64,000 nt of DNA. It comes from Siphonodentalium dalli (taxonomy: Eukaryota; Mollusca; Scaphopoda; Gadilida; Siphonodentaliidae). Each line of letters starts with the position of its first letter. Positions within the stretch are counted from its first letter, which is position 1. The position numbers were made by a program, and so were the translations under genes. Below the pieces are notes generated by a model that saw only the letters and a list, made by a program, of their open reading frames with translations, did not search any database and was not told the origin of the DNA. Of this stretch, positions 11,348-22,734 are shown in pieces. The stretch covers positions 35,097,797-35,161,796 of the forward strand of contig CP136061.1 in assembly GCA_032622095.1 (NCBI GenBank). The letters are read 5' to 3'.

Positions 11348-12659
11348 CATCTCTCTCTCCATTTCTACATTTTTTTCCACATTCCACATTTATCTTTATC
11401 ACCCTATTCTGTTTATCAGAATTAATTGTGGATACACTTGGCTTTCTGTCTACCAGACCAGAAACCATTTCACTTTGCATTCGCTTCGGAAAAAAAACAG
11501 TCATAATAACGTGTGCCAATAAAAGCGCACTCATGCTGTGGTACATAGTTTTGTTGAGTGTCTACATTGATTGCACAATTGCATGTATTCCTTCTCAAAC
11601 AGTAATAGCGGTAATCTAAAATTGATGTTTGACACCCATAATTTATCATATAAATATAATTTTTCAACACTTCCACTTGTTGATGAGTGGCCAAAACTTC
11701 TACAAACTATCTGAAACCCTACGGAAATATTTTTGTATGGTTTCGAGGTTGACATGAGGATATATTAACCCGCGGAAGTTAATATTCACCGAGGCCACAG
11801 GCGTAACACCTATTTTGTTATTAACCCCGCGCCGGGTTAATATCGTGATTTATCAACCCGGCCACGCCAATCAATTACTATAGGGTTCGCGGGAGAAAAT
11901 TAAATGATCATATAATAGCATTTATTAATCGGTTCCGTCGCGAAAACGTACACGTATTACATCATGTATAACGTTAGACATTGCGCCCCAGTTATCATAT
12001 ATATAGTCTGAGGATGGCTCCATATAAGAACCTGGTGCAAAATCCTCTTCTTCCCTCTCAGATATCATCACATATAATATGTACATGTATACCATCTTGT
12101 AAATTAGTGATTAATTCTCAGTGATTAATAAATAACGTTTACACATATAGTCGGAGAAGTTGCACACCACAAGTACTTTGTTTCTTTTCAAGTCTCTTGT
12201 TGTTCGAAACCGCATATTGCCTGTTGCAAGCTTATATCTTGCATTTCGACTACATGACTTACCTTAAGAAAATAGCGAAATGTCTGTCCAAGATTACTCC
12301 CTTTCACGAAATATACCAAAGTATGAACACGAATCGTCTTTATTTTAAGTTAGCTGACGTAAATTTTAATTCAGTTCACCACGGAGATGGATCCAAGTAG
12401 ACTCCGACGTGACCACTACAACCAAAATGCATAGCGATTAGGGGCCGATCCAATCAATTTACTGCACTAATTTACATACTTTCGCAATAAGTCATTAATG
12501 TCTTCACTCAGGCCGCCATGATCTGTCAAACTCTCGAACAGTGTGGCGTATATTATGTATGCCTCGTGTATGTACCTGTGTGGGTACTTATGCATTCGTA
12601 TAATAGTAGAAACATAGCCCGCGCCGCGTTGTGTTCATGGTAATATTCAGACTCGATAG
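10544..12659. other. Non-coding stretch, pyrimidine tract and foldback motif
   Basis: No gene seen. The notable items are the CT microsatellite (separate entry) and, at about 11770-11880, repeated near-palindromic TTAACCCGCG and GCGCCGGGTTAAT motifs that could form a small hairpin. Confidence 0.4.
11275..11343 (+). repeat. (CT)n microsatellite
   Basis: About 34 uninterrupted CT dinucleotides sit in a longer pyrimidine-rich stretch (about 11000-11400). The open frames encoding Ser-Leu or Arg-Glu runs on either strand are artefacts of this repeat. Confidence 0.97.
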
Positions 12660-12860
12660 ACTTGTATCATAACAAAAGTCTGGAATACATTAGAACACCC
12701 CTGGTTAATTGGTCATGATGAATTTGCTATGATGCTGGTGGGTCCTGTTGAATTGCTATGATGCTGGTAGGCAAAGCGATGCTGCTCAGAAAAAGTACCG
12801 TTATTTTTTTCTAAAGTTGTCAGTTTTGCGGTGTTTGGCTAATCCGAGCGATTTGAGAAA
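12660..12860 (-). repeat. Dispersed repeat with two 29-bp internal units
   Basis: This is the reverse complement of the repeat at 62100-62560. It contains only two copies of the 29-bp unit (ATGATGCTGGTGGGTCCTG-like), with both flanking segments preserved, for example GCAAAGCGATGCTG and GCGGTGTTTGGC. The two loci are therefore alleles of one element family that differ in minisatellite length. Confidence 0.75.
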
Positions 12861-14228
12861 AATCCAGTGTCTATATGAAACACTAGCAGGGTTACCCGGC
12901 GTTGCCCAGGTTAAAGTGTTGTGAAACCCTCTGCATGCTGTGGATATTTGTTGGGAATAGATAATACTCTTGCTCAAAGTGTTACACGTATTCTCATAAA
13001 TTGCATATTGAAATAGCATCACAAAACATGATTCTTACACAGTCATGGCATATCAGAAGTGGATCACTTTGTCGATTGTCATTTTGTTTATCGCGATTAA
13101 TCCGTTCCACCAATAAAGAAGTATTTATTTACAATTGCGTATACTTCAGAAGTTATACCATGAAACATGAACATCATAAACACATTAGTTTGCAAAAATA
13201 AAAGACGACAATTGGGTTTCACATATAGAGATGTATCAATCAATCTAGTTGGTCAGACTAAGATTATGAGGACACCTGGCTATCATATCTTCATGAAGAT
13301 ACAGATGTTTTAAAGAAATGTCCAGGTGTTCCTATGTTCATGGTGCTATATATATTGGCTAAATATTCTCAGTTGAAAAGAAATGTTTTTGCGCACGTAT
13401 ATCAGCTACATGTGCCGACACAGAGCGAGATTTTGAGTTGTTTATATTGGTCGATGAGTCTGTTCTAAAAAATCCGCTGTATCGGGCAGATATACCCTTG
13501 TCATTTCGGCCAATTTGGCCGGTTACTTCATGTGACTTTTTCATCTGACGTGTGTGTCGGATAATTGATCTGGAGGATTTATGTAAATGTTAGCCCAAAC
13601 TACATTTCCAAGTAACGATGGTTTTGTTGTTTATTTTGAGGAATAATACCGCGTCAGATGAATTCAGCCCAAATATGTTAACAGTTGTCGTGTCAAACAT
13701 TCGGCAGTAGGTTAGCGTTATTTAGTATTTGTGGATGTCCTTTAACATGGGGAAAATAGACTACTGCGCTTGAACGAGCATGTGAATTTGTCGTTTTTAA
13801 TGTACAGCAACTTGATAATCAATAACAGAGGCATTCTCCGTCAAATATGGTCGCTCTATTTACGGTATTAATTGCGGAACTTTCTAAAGTAAACTACGCG
13901 TAAACGGATACATACGGTAAATTCTAGAATGTGCCGGAATCGGCCTAATCGCCCCAGGGCCAACTCGCCCAGTCGACGTGTGTCAACTCGGTACCTACTA
14001 TAACATGTACCCGAGTCCGATACGGAATAAAAGATGTATACGGGTGTTATATAGCGTTTGGTCCGTTGTTTCTCAATGAATATTATTGAAATTTGGTGTA
14101 TATGTCCGGGCTGGGACATGGAATACAACAACGTTTGAATTGTTTTTAAATTTACAAATTTGTTGATTTTATTCAATTTGTTTTCGTTCTGAAAACACAC
14201 TATAAAGTGTATATAATATAATAACGAA
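12861..14228. other. Non-coding stretch
   Basis: There is an ACTAGCAGGGTTACCCGGCG-type dispersed motif near 12880. A small imperfect hairpin at 13267-13332 pairs AGGACACCTGG with CCAGGTGTTCCT. No gene recognised. Confidence 0.4.
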
Positions 14229-14519
14229 CACGAGACATATATAATTTATAAACTGTTAACAAAAGATATCAAATTCAATACATGACAAAGATGACTCAGT
14301 GGAGTTTATAAAGTGAACATAAAAACATTGAGGTAAGCATCTTTTTAAGGAATGCAACTTTATTTAATTATAATAAACACATAAATTAAAATAACAAACA
14401 TGAGACATACATGATTTATAAACTGTTAACAAAAGATATCAAACTCAATACATGACAAAGATGACTCAGTGAAGTTTATAAAGTGAACATAAAAATATTA
14501 AGGTAAGAATCTTTTTAAG
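14229..14519 (+). repeat. Tandem duplication of about 170 bp
   Basis: 14229-14348 and 14399-14519 are nearly identical over about 120 bp, sharing TTATAAACTGTTAACAAAAG and GACAAAGATGACTCAGTG. About 50 bp of AT-rich sequence lies between them. Confidence 0.85.
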
Positions 14520-15959
14520 CATTACTAAACCGTTTAGCACAGACCACAGTCCACTTCACTCATCCGATCATCACCAAACTTCATATGTATCTTGATATTG
14601 ATCTATCAGATGAGAGCTATCAAATATTTTTTTAATTTCATAGGAAAAAATGGTCGCCAGCGGCCATATTGCATTTACGTTATATTTTATCGCGTCATGT
14701 CGATATCTAGTATTACTTAGAAATTTCACCTTTCCAGATTCATAATTGCTCCATTGACTGTAACAGATGAAATTATTCCCCTCTTCGGATAGAGTGTCAC
14801 TGAAACTTTATTTTGTCAGACTGTCTGTATAATCACTGATTATATATGGCAATAATCTGTAATAAGATGTAGCACTATTTTATTTTATATTTACATGCAG
14901 TGCTGTTTTTATACATCAATTCTAATCCCCCTAGATCATCATGTGATCGATCATACATCGCGCGAGGACCTGGTTGAATTAAGGGGGGTTTTATGGATCA
15001 CTTCTGTCCTCAAGCTAGATTATACTTATGACATTTAATGGCATGTTCCTAACGTGGAGGGTTAGATATGCTTGAGAAACCACCACTCTTTAATTCACAC
15101 CAAGTTCTCAGCTGTCATGTTCGGATATTAGAACCCATAGCCATGATATATGGTTTATTTTGTGTATACTAGTAATATAGTTATTTTCAGTACCTTTATA
15201 TACCAGTACTGTGTATAACAATGCATATAAATTAATCCATGTATACATGTATATTGATTCAACGGATTCAGTGGTTTTGTCCATCAGTCTATCAAATTTG
15301 CGGGGAAAACATGGCCACAAGCAGTACACCCTGCTAAATTTCGAATTTGAATCAATTGGCGCACCCTGCAGCCAGCTTTTATTGGAGAACTTTTTCTTAT
15401 GTGGATATTTTGGGTCACCGCTAGATGTGAGTCATATTTTGTTCTCAAACTGTCCTTGTGAAGACATCACTGCCAGCGGTAATCTTCAATTTTACTATTT
15501 TTATGGCTAAATAATTTGGTTGATCCTACAGACGACACCCCTTGTCCGATCGTCATCAGATTCCACAATTATCTTCTGGATAACCAGGGTGAGAGTAATC
15601 TAATTTTCCCGAATTTCGTTAAAAAACATTACCACAGGCAGCAATTTGGTATCTTACTCTTTGATCCTCTTTTGCATGACTGAATTGTTTAGCAACTGTA
15701 CAGACATATCCCTCATCTGGTTTTTATATACATGTATATCTCTTCACGCGGATAGCCAGTATTACGTAGGTACTCCAACTTTCTGCATTCCTGTCATCAT
15801 TTGAAATATAAATATTTACCTGATACATGCACCCTTCAAAATTTGTTTCGTCGTATCTATTTTAATGACCCGTATGGTAATATTGATACAGATATATTTG
15901 TCAAACATTTCTTTGTACAATATACAGGTATTTAGTTTGTAACTAAATCTAGAAATATA
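14520..15959. other. Non-coding stretch
   Basis: Short open frames only, without family signatures. No RNA gene or strong repeat structure was seen. Confidence 0.4.
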
Positions 15960-16450
15960 TAATAGTAGCTCGTGGACCCCACTTCGTCCGGGATGTTCCC
16001 CTCTGATTTTCGGAGAAATGCGCGATTTAACCTTGAATTGACTATTTTAAAGGTGAAGGTCATGTCGGGGTCACGATTTGACCCGTCCAAAACACTCCCC
16101 GGACAAAAGTCACGACAAAAGTACCCGTCGAAATCCGCCCGGCTTTATACCCGATTTGATCTTGAATTGACTATTTTGAATGTCAAGATCAGGTCATGGT
16201 CATGATTTGACCCACCCGAAACACTCCTGGGACAAAAGTAACAGTAGGTATCAAATTTCGTTGAAATACTTCCGTTTTACCAGATTTGATCTTGAATTGA
16301 TCTTTTTGAATGTCAAAGTCAGGTCGGGATCAAGATTTGACCCGTCCAAAATACTCCCTGGAAATAATTACCCCTAGGTATCAAATTTCGTCAAATCTGT
16401 CCGGCAGTTTTCCCGGCCATAGCTAACAGACAATCAGACAGACAAATGTC
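15960..16450 (+). repeat. Dispersed repeat with about three 120-bp subunits
   Basis: Three diverged subunits each contain GATTTGA-CTTGAATTGA-like, GGTCA-GTC-GGTCA-like and TTTGACCCGTCCAAAA-like blocks. The element starts with a GTGGACCCCACTTCGTCCGG-like head and ends in CAGACAGACAAA followed by AAAATATAT. A second, truncated head of the same sort starts at about 16466. Confidence 0.7.
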
Positions 16451-16465
16451 CAAAATATATATTAA

Positions 16466-17380
16466 ACTAGCTGATGTACTCGACTTCGTTCGGGCTAGTT
16501 AGGGATTTTTTTTGTGATCGCCTCCATCTGGACAGTACCCAGTATATACAGCGTCTGGCCAAACTATTGTTCAATTGGTCCAGAAACATGCCTATATCAG
16601 CACGTTCGAGAACATGGTCCCACGTGAAATTGGATCCGTCCATATTGCTCCCGGGATCGAAGTAGTCCTATACACAAATTTTTAGTCGGATCGGTCAAGG
16701 TCCAGAAACATGCCTATGAGCGAGGTCAAGTTGACACGTTAAATACCAAATTCGAGCAGTGTTAGAGTCTATAACACATACACACATGCATTCACGCATA
16801 CACACATACATACATACATACAGACAGGTGTTTCAAAATGTATAATCGATAGCTACAACAATTCTATGGTAGATAGTTCACGGCCGACCTGATGCATGCA
16901 TCTTAGTTTTCTTGTATGTCAGTATTGGAGGATCCTGAAAAGTCATGTGGTACTGACTGCGTTTTCTTTTATATCAGAAGAAAATATATGAGACTGCACA
17001 TTGTGACCACTATTTTTTAACAGGCCTTCGATACATTTCCATATCTCTTGACAAATTGTAACTTTTTGTGGAAACTGTATTGAATGCAACAGACTAAATT
17101 GTGTTATAATATATCCATGAACCATTCTAATATGCAATCGGTTCGAGGTCTCTCAGTTTGCAAGAATATATGTATCTCTTAAATAGAGTGATAACTATAC
17201 TTTTAATGCTTCTTCTATGTATCTGTTTTTGCTAGCTCATTGTGTGAATGCCCTGATTCCCATCCCCATATAAATATGACAGTTGAGAAGATATAATTGT
17301 TCAAGTGACTTAACTGGGTCACCATTTGTCGAGATTGTGAAATTTGAACGCCAAAAACTCATTAAAACGATATGGAGATG
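16466..17380. repeat. Partial dispersed repeat and low-complexity tract
   Basis: It begins with an ACTAGCTGATGTACTCGACTT-like head and carries a GGTCCAGAAACATGCCTAT motif twice. An ACACATACATACATAC tract lies at about 16770-16830. Nothing coding was seen to 17380. Confidence 0.5.
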
Positions 17381-17389
17381 GCCTGGGTA

Positions 17390-20040
17390 ACTATATATAA
17401 CTTATAGGTGGATATCGGCGAATAGCAATATTATCAATGATAGTGCATATCCTCTCGCCATCCATGACCCAAAATGACACCAAATGTGATTTAATTCATC
17501 GTATCATTGAGCCAGGGAAGTGCTCATTCGTTGGGTATAATATCCTTCTTCAGGGCTGTGGGGTTCTCATTATTATAAATATGCACATTAACTCTCCATT
17601 GGTGATCAGCCCTCTCCTACCCGCTTGCGAATTTCGCCGAAAACACCGTACAACGGCGTTTCGCCACACCACAACGGCCAAACGCACACCACAACGGGGA
17701 AACGGTTGGTCGGTGTGTCATTGTCTACCAGTAGAACGCAGATTAGTACCTCGTGATGTCATGACATGTACAAACATGTATATTGGTGATCGCAACGCTT
17801 TGTATGCACTTTAAAAAATGACAACTAGTCATTACCTCGACTTTGAAAAAGATGCAAATGAGATGAGTGAGATACCAGCATATAACTGTTTTCTGATACT
17901 ATTGGAGGAGAAATTGTTTAATACATGGGATAGTTCTGCAGTAAAAATTTGCCAGATAAGCGATCGCAGGGTAGAATCTGCATTCGACTGGTAGACACTG
18001 ACATAGTCGGCATTATTAAGAGGGTTAATGGGGTCAATATCACATGTAAATCAAGACAGTGTTTATCCAAAATTGTTTAGGTGGATTGTACTACTCATGT
18101 ATATATGATTTGGATATTAAGGTTAATCCATATTCTATAAAATGAGAGAAAATTGAAGTTGTGAGTCTGAAAATGTATGAATTTGGTGGAAATCAGTGCT
18201 AAATATATTTGTATCAGCTTTGCCATCCTCATGCATGACTTTAACAGCGCCACTTTTGACATATTAAACCACGCCCATTAGACTCATGGATGCATGATAT
18301 ACTGGAGATGAGTATATATAGATCTGGTGGTAATCAGCAACTAAACAAATTCTTATCATAGTTATGACCCCCCCCCCCCCCCATCTCTCACCCAAATGGC
18401 AACAATTTGGCGTCTTTAAATAACACGATTATATTCCTCGTATCATGGAGAAGAATAATATATCAATTTGGTGGAAATCTACGCCAAAAATAGTTTCTTA
18501 AATCAATTGTTGATGCTCCCCCTGCAACGCTGACTCGAACAGCGCCATATCGCGGAGGTGATTATGTATGGGTTTGGTGGAAATCGGCGACAAAACTATT
18601 TCACCATATTTTGTAATTTTGCCGCCCTTCCCCCTTTTCTTCCCCTGACACCAACAGCGTCACTTTAGAAAATTTTAACCGCACCATTATCTTCCTCGTA
18701 AAAAGTTACCCCTCTTAAACCGCCTTGATGCCATCTCGATTGTACCCCGTGAAGTTATATATAGTACACATACTGACAGAAAGACAGACAGCACGATTTG
18801 ATTCCTCATATCATTTGAGAAGAACGTGTATAAATTTGATGGTAATTGGTACTAACAAATATTTTTTATTAGTTTTGGCGACCGTACCGTCCCTATTTAG
18901 GACTCAAGCGGCGCCACTGTTGTCACCATTAAACCACACACTTAGACTCATTATGGATATGCATAAATATAAAATTGGTGAAAATTGGCGAATATACAAA
19001 TTCGTATTAAATTTAAAGTCCCCATATCTCTAACCCAAACGGCACCAATTTGGTGTATCTAAACCACACGATTATATTCCTCGTATCATGGAGAAGAATA
19101 TGTATCAATCTGGTGGACATCGGCGCTAAACATATTGTTATCATTTGTTGTATCCCCCTCACCTCTATGCACTACGGACTCGAAGGCCCCACTTGTGACA
19201 TCCTTAGACCACACAATTACATTCCTGATATCATGGGGATGATTATTTATAAGTTTGGTGCTAATCGGCGACTAAATTTTTTTTATCAAATTTGGTCCCC
19301 ATCCTTCCCCTCCCCATCTCTCACCCAAACAGCACCAATATGGCGTCTTTAAACCACACGATTAGATACCTCGTATCATGGATGAGAACATGTATCAATT
19401 TTGTGGAAATTGGCACTAAAAATATTATGTATCAATTTTGGTGCCCCTCTCCCTTTCAGTGCACCCCTGTCTCGAATGAGGCCACTTTTGACAAATTGAA
19501 GCCACACCATTATACTCCTCATACCATGGGGATGATTTTGTATAATTGTGGTGGCAATCTGCGACTAAACCCATTCTTATCAAATTTAGTGCCCACCCCC
19601 CCCCCCCCCCAATCTCTCATCCAAACGACACAAATTTGGCGTCTTTAAATCGCACAATTAGATTCCTTGTATCATGAAGAAGAATGTATATCAATTTGGA
19701 GTAAATTGGCGCTGAAATGGTGCCCCTCTCCCCTTCCGTGCATCCCTGACTCGAACGACGCCACTTTTGACATATTTAAACCACACCATTAGATTCTTCA
19801 TATCATGGGAATGATTATATGTAAGTTTCGTGGCAATCAGCAACAAACAAAATTCTGCCCCTTCCCCTTTTCTGCCCCTGACAACAACCGCGTCACTTTA
19901 GGAAATTTCTAACCCGCACCTTATCTTTCTCGTAAAAAGTTACCCCTAATAGACCCCTTTGGTATCATCTAGATGGTCCCCTGTGAATTTCTATAGAACA
20001 CAGACAGACAGACAGACAGACATTCGCAAATATAGATATA
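17390..20040 (+). repeat. Diverged tandem array of about 250-300-bp units
   Basis: From about 18300 on, units repeat the order CATCTCTCACCCAAACGGCA-like, GGCGTCTTTAAACCACACGA-like, CCTCGTATCATGGA-like, GGTGGAAATCGGCG-like and GCGCCACTTTTGACA-like blocks. Poly-C runs occur at about 18368 and 19600. It ends with CCCCTGTGAATTTCTATAGA and a CAGACAGACAGAC tail (20005-20020). 17390-18120 holds related but more broken sequence. An inverted partial copy lies at 37370-37880. The family is unknown to me. Confidence 0.75.
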
Positions 20041-20055
20041 GATTCAAGAGCATAT

Positions 20056-20690
20056 ATATATAACTAGAAGGTGACCCGACTTCGTCCGGGCTATTCAAAA
20101 ACCAAATTTCAAGTCGATTGCTCCACCCGTTTCCGAGATCTGGTCTGCGCATGCGCGAAGATATATAGCCCAATGTCATTTGCGGATACCTCGGCCGGTG
20201 ATGAGTTAACGCGACATCGGCCGGTTAAGAACTTAAGAGTTAACGCGATCACGTCACGATATGTTGATGGCGTAATATATTTACGCAATGATTTTCGATG
20301 AGCGAAGCATGGTCCCGCGTTCTTCCCGATAATTAAGGTAGAAACTTTAAACGTACACAGGCGTGTGATTCATCATTGGAAAGATGAAGCGCCACAGATT
20401 CTAACCGTGCAAATTATATGACTGGCAATTTATTATTCGCGCTATATCGAATCGATTTGTGAGCACCAAACTGAAATATATTAGCGCAAAACGGCGTAAA
20501 AACAGATTTGACTTCGGCACATGAAAAGTTGACCTCGGATCTGAAAATCAATAGGCCTATGTTACTCCTGACCCGAAAATACCCCCACATACCAAGTTTC
20601 ATCGAAATCGGCTGGGCCATTTTCGAGTCCATCGATTACACACAGACAGATACACACACACACACACACAGATCTTTCAAAATATATAAT
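20056..20690 (+). repeat. Dispersed repeat with CAGACA-type tail
   Basis: The head resembles ACTAGAAGGTGACCCGACTT, followed by TTTCAAGTCGATTGCTCCAC and CCGTTTCCGAGATCTGG blocks. It ends in ACACAGACAGATACACACAC then AAAATATATAAT. It immediately precedes the 523-bp duplication, which starts with the same kind of head. Confidence 0.75.
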
Positions 20691-21737
20691 AGACTAGCCG
20701 ATGAGCCCGACGTTGTCCGGTCTATTCAAAAACCATCAAAAACCAAATTTCAAGTCGATCGCTCTACCCGTTTCCGAGATCTGGTCTGCGCATGCGCGAA
20801 GCTGGCGTCGCACTGGCTCGGCGACCCGATAAAATTCGTATCCGGGGCAAGATACATTCACATACCAAATTTCAAGTCGATAGCTCCACCCGTTTCCGAG
20901 ATCTCGTCTGCGCATGCGCGAAGCTGTGTCGCACGGGCTCGGCGACCCGATAAAATTCGCATCCGGGGCAAGATACATTCACATAGCAAATTTCAAGTCG
21001 ATAGCTCCACCCGTTTCCGAGATCTCGACTGCGCATGCGCGAAGCGGGCGCCGCACGGGCTCGCCAATACGACAACGACAACCGCCTGGTCAAACTACAC
21101 TCACGTACCAAGTTTCGTCCCGATCGGTCAAGAATCGTAGATTTGTATTAATGACAGACAGACAGACAGACAAACAAACATACATACAGACAGAGGTCTT
21201 CAAAATATATATGAGACTAGCCGATGAGCCCGACGTTGTCCGGTCTATTCAAAAACCATCAAAAACCAAATTTCAAGTCGATCGCTCTACCCGTTTCCGA
21301 GATCTGGTCTGCGCATGCGCGAAGCTGGCGTCGCACGGGCTCGGCGACCCGATAAAATTCATATCCGGGGCAAGATACATTCACATACCAAATTTCAAGT
21401 CGATAGCTCCACCCGTTTCCGAGATCTCGTCTGCGCATGCGCGAAGCTGGTGTCGCACGGGCTCGGCGACCCGATAAAATTCGCATCCGAGTCAAGATAC
21501 ATTCACATAGCAAATTTCAAGTCGATAGCTCCACCCGTTTCCGAGATCTCGTCTGCGCATGCGCGAAGCGGGCGCCGCACGGGCTCGCCAATACGACAAC
21601 GACGACCGCCTGGTCAAACTACACTCACGTACCAAGTTTCGTCCCGATCGGTCAAGAATCGTAGATTTGTATTAATGACAGACAGACAGACAGACAAACA
21701 AACATACATACAGACAGAGGTCTTCAAAATATATATG
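20691..21737 (+). repeat. 523-bp tandem duplication of a dispersed repeat
   Basis: Copies start at 20691 and 21214 and are nearly identical. Each contains three internal subrepeats (TTTCAAGTCGATAGCTCCAC, CCGTTTCCGAGATCTCGTCT and GCGCATGCGCGAAGC), then CCAAGTTTCGTCCCGATCGG and a GACAGACAGACAGACAAAC tail. Overlapping open frames on both strands come from this repetition and are not genes. Confidence 0.92.
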
Positions 21738-21913
21738 AGATAAAACATATTTTAATAGTGGCGCTGGTGTTTGAAAAACGACATAAATAGCCATCTCAAT
21801 TATGGCCTGTTTGCAACAACCAACACTGCCATTATTAAAATATCTCATGCACAGTATACATATTTTTGAATGTTTCCTACACATGTAGGCTTTTCTCCGA
21901 TTTGTTCAGATCA

Positions 21914-22045
21914 GCCACGCGGCGAAAACAAGAAAACCGTTGTCAGAAATGGTAACGCCCTCAAAATCATATTATTAGGCATATATATGCAGGTTTCTTA
22001 TTCACCGCACCAGAATGACTCTAGATGCGGACCAAAAATTTACTA
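21914..22045 (+). repeat. Dispersed repeat, copy shared with 43.1-43.3 kb
   Basis: GTCAGAAATGGTAACGCC, CATATTATTAG and the block CAGGTTTCTTATTCACCGCA...CCAGAATG occur here and, interrupted by about 100 bp, at 43092-43325. The family is unidentified. Confidence 0.65.
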
Positions 22046-22154
22046 AACGGATTAAATACGTGCCCATCACCGACACATCAACTAGTCGTGCAAACGGCAA
22101 TCCACTCCATCGAAATGCGCTCAATGGCAAGTATATAGACTTGGCAACAGTTAA

Positions 22155-22620
22155 TATGTGTCCCGCCATATCAAATCCAGTCGGAAGTCGGGATTTTTTT
22201 TACCCTGTGCCAATGCATTCTCTTATATATGCGAGTCGACCATAGGTCGCCTCGCATATATAAGAGAATGCATTGGCCTAACAATTTTTTACAATTTTAA
22301 TAATTTGTTCTTGTATTCTTTAACAATTGTATAATTTCACCCATACAGAGCCCCAGACAAACATGAGCAGACGACACTCTTCTAGGTGCTTCTATATATA
22401 TGTGGTGCTCCCTGCAGGGTAATGGATGTTTTTTTTATTTTATGTCCTAAAAATTGTAAGAAACATTTATTTAAAAAACATGATAAAAAATTGTTAGGCC
22501 AATGCATTCTCTTATATATGCGAGGCGACCTATTGTCGACTCGCATATATAAGAGAATGCATTGGCACAGGGTAAAAAAAATCCCGACTTCCGACTGGAT
22601 TTGATATGGCGGGTCACATA
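22155..22620. mobile_element. MITE family 3 with two 67-bp palindromes
   Basis: Inverted terminal repeats of about 48 bp start TATGTGTCCCGCC on the left and TATGTGACCCGCC read inward from the right. They run through GGATTTGATATGGCGGG and CCGACTTCCGACT straight into TTTACCCTGTG/CACAGGGTAAA and the palindromes (22210-22276 and 22499-22565). TA at each end could be the target duplication. The terminal repeat is unrelated to families 1 and 2. No coding capacity. Confidence 0.85.
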
Positions 22621-22734
22621 TAGTTTTATCTATATTCAGCATGTTCTCGTAAAAATTATCACGTTGTGGACTTATAACAGCAGTAGTTTTATGTTCATAA
22701 TGGGCTTGGAATCGCCTCACTTTGAGTCCACAAC

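Noticed and set aside
11217-11546. Arg-Glu-rich frame that could be called a coiled coil or RE-rich protein
   Set aside because: It is encoded by the (CT)n microsatellite.
17437-17814. Open frame of 125 codons
   Set aside because: It lies in diverged repeat-array sequence, with no domain or codon-bias support.
20508-21743. Frames of 142-210 codons with EISSAHARS repeats
   Set aside because: Repetition and both-strand openness derive from the 523-bp tandem repeat. No recognisable protein.
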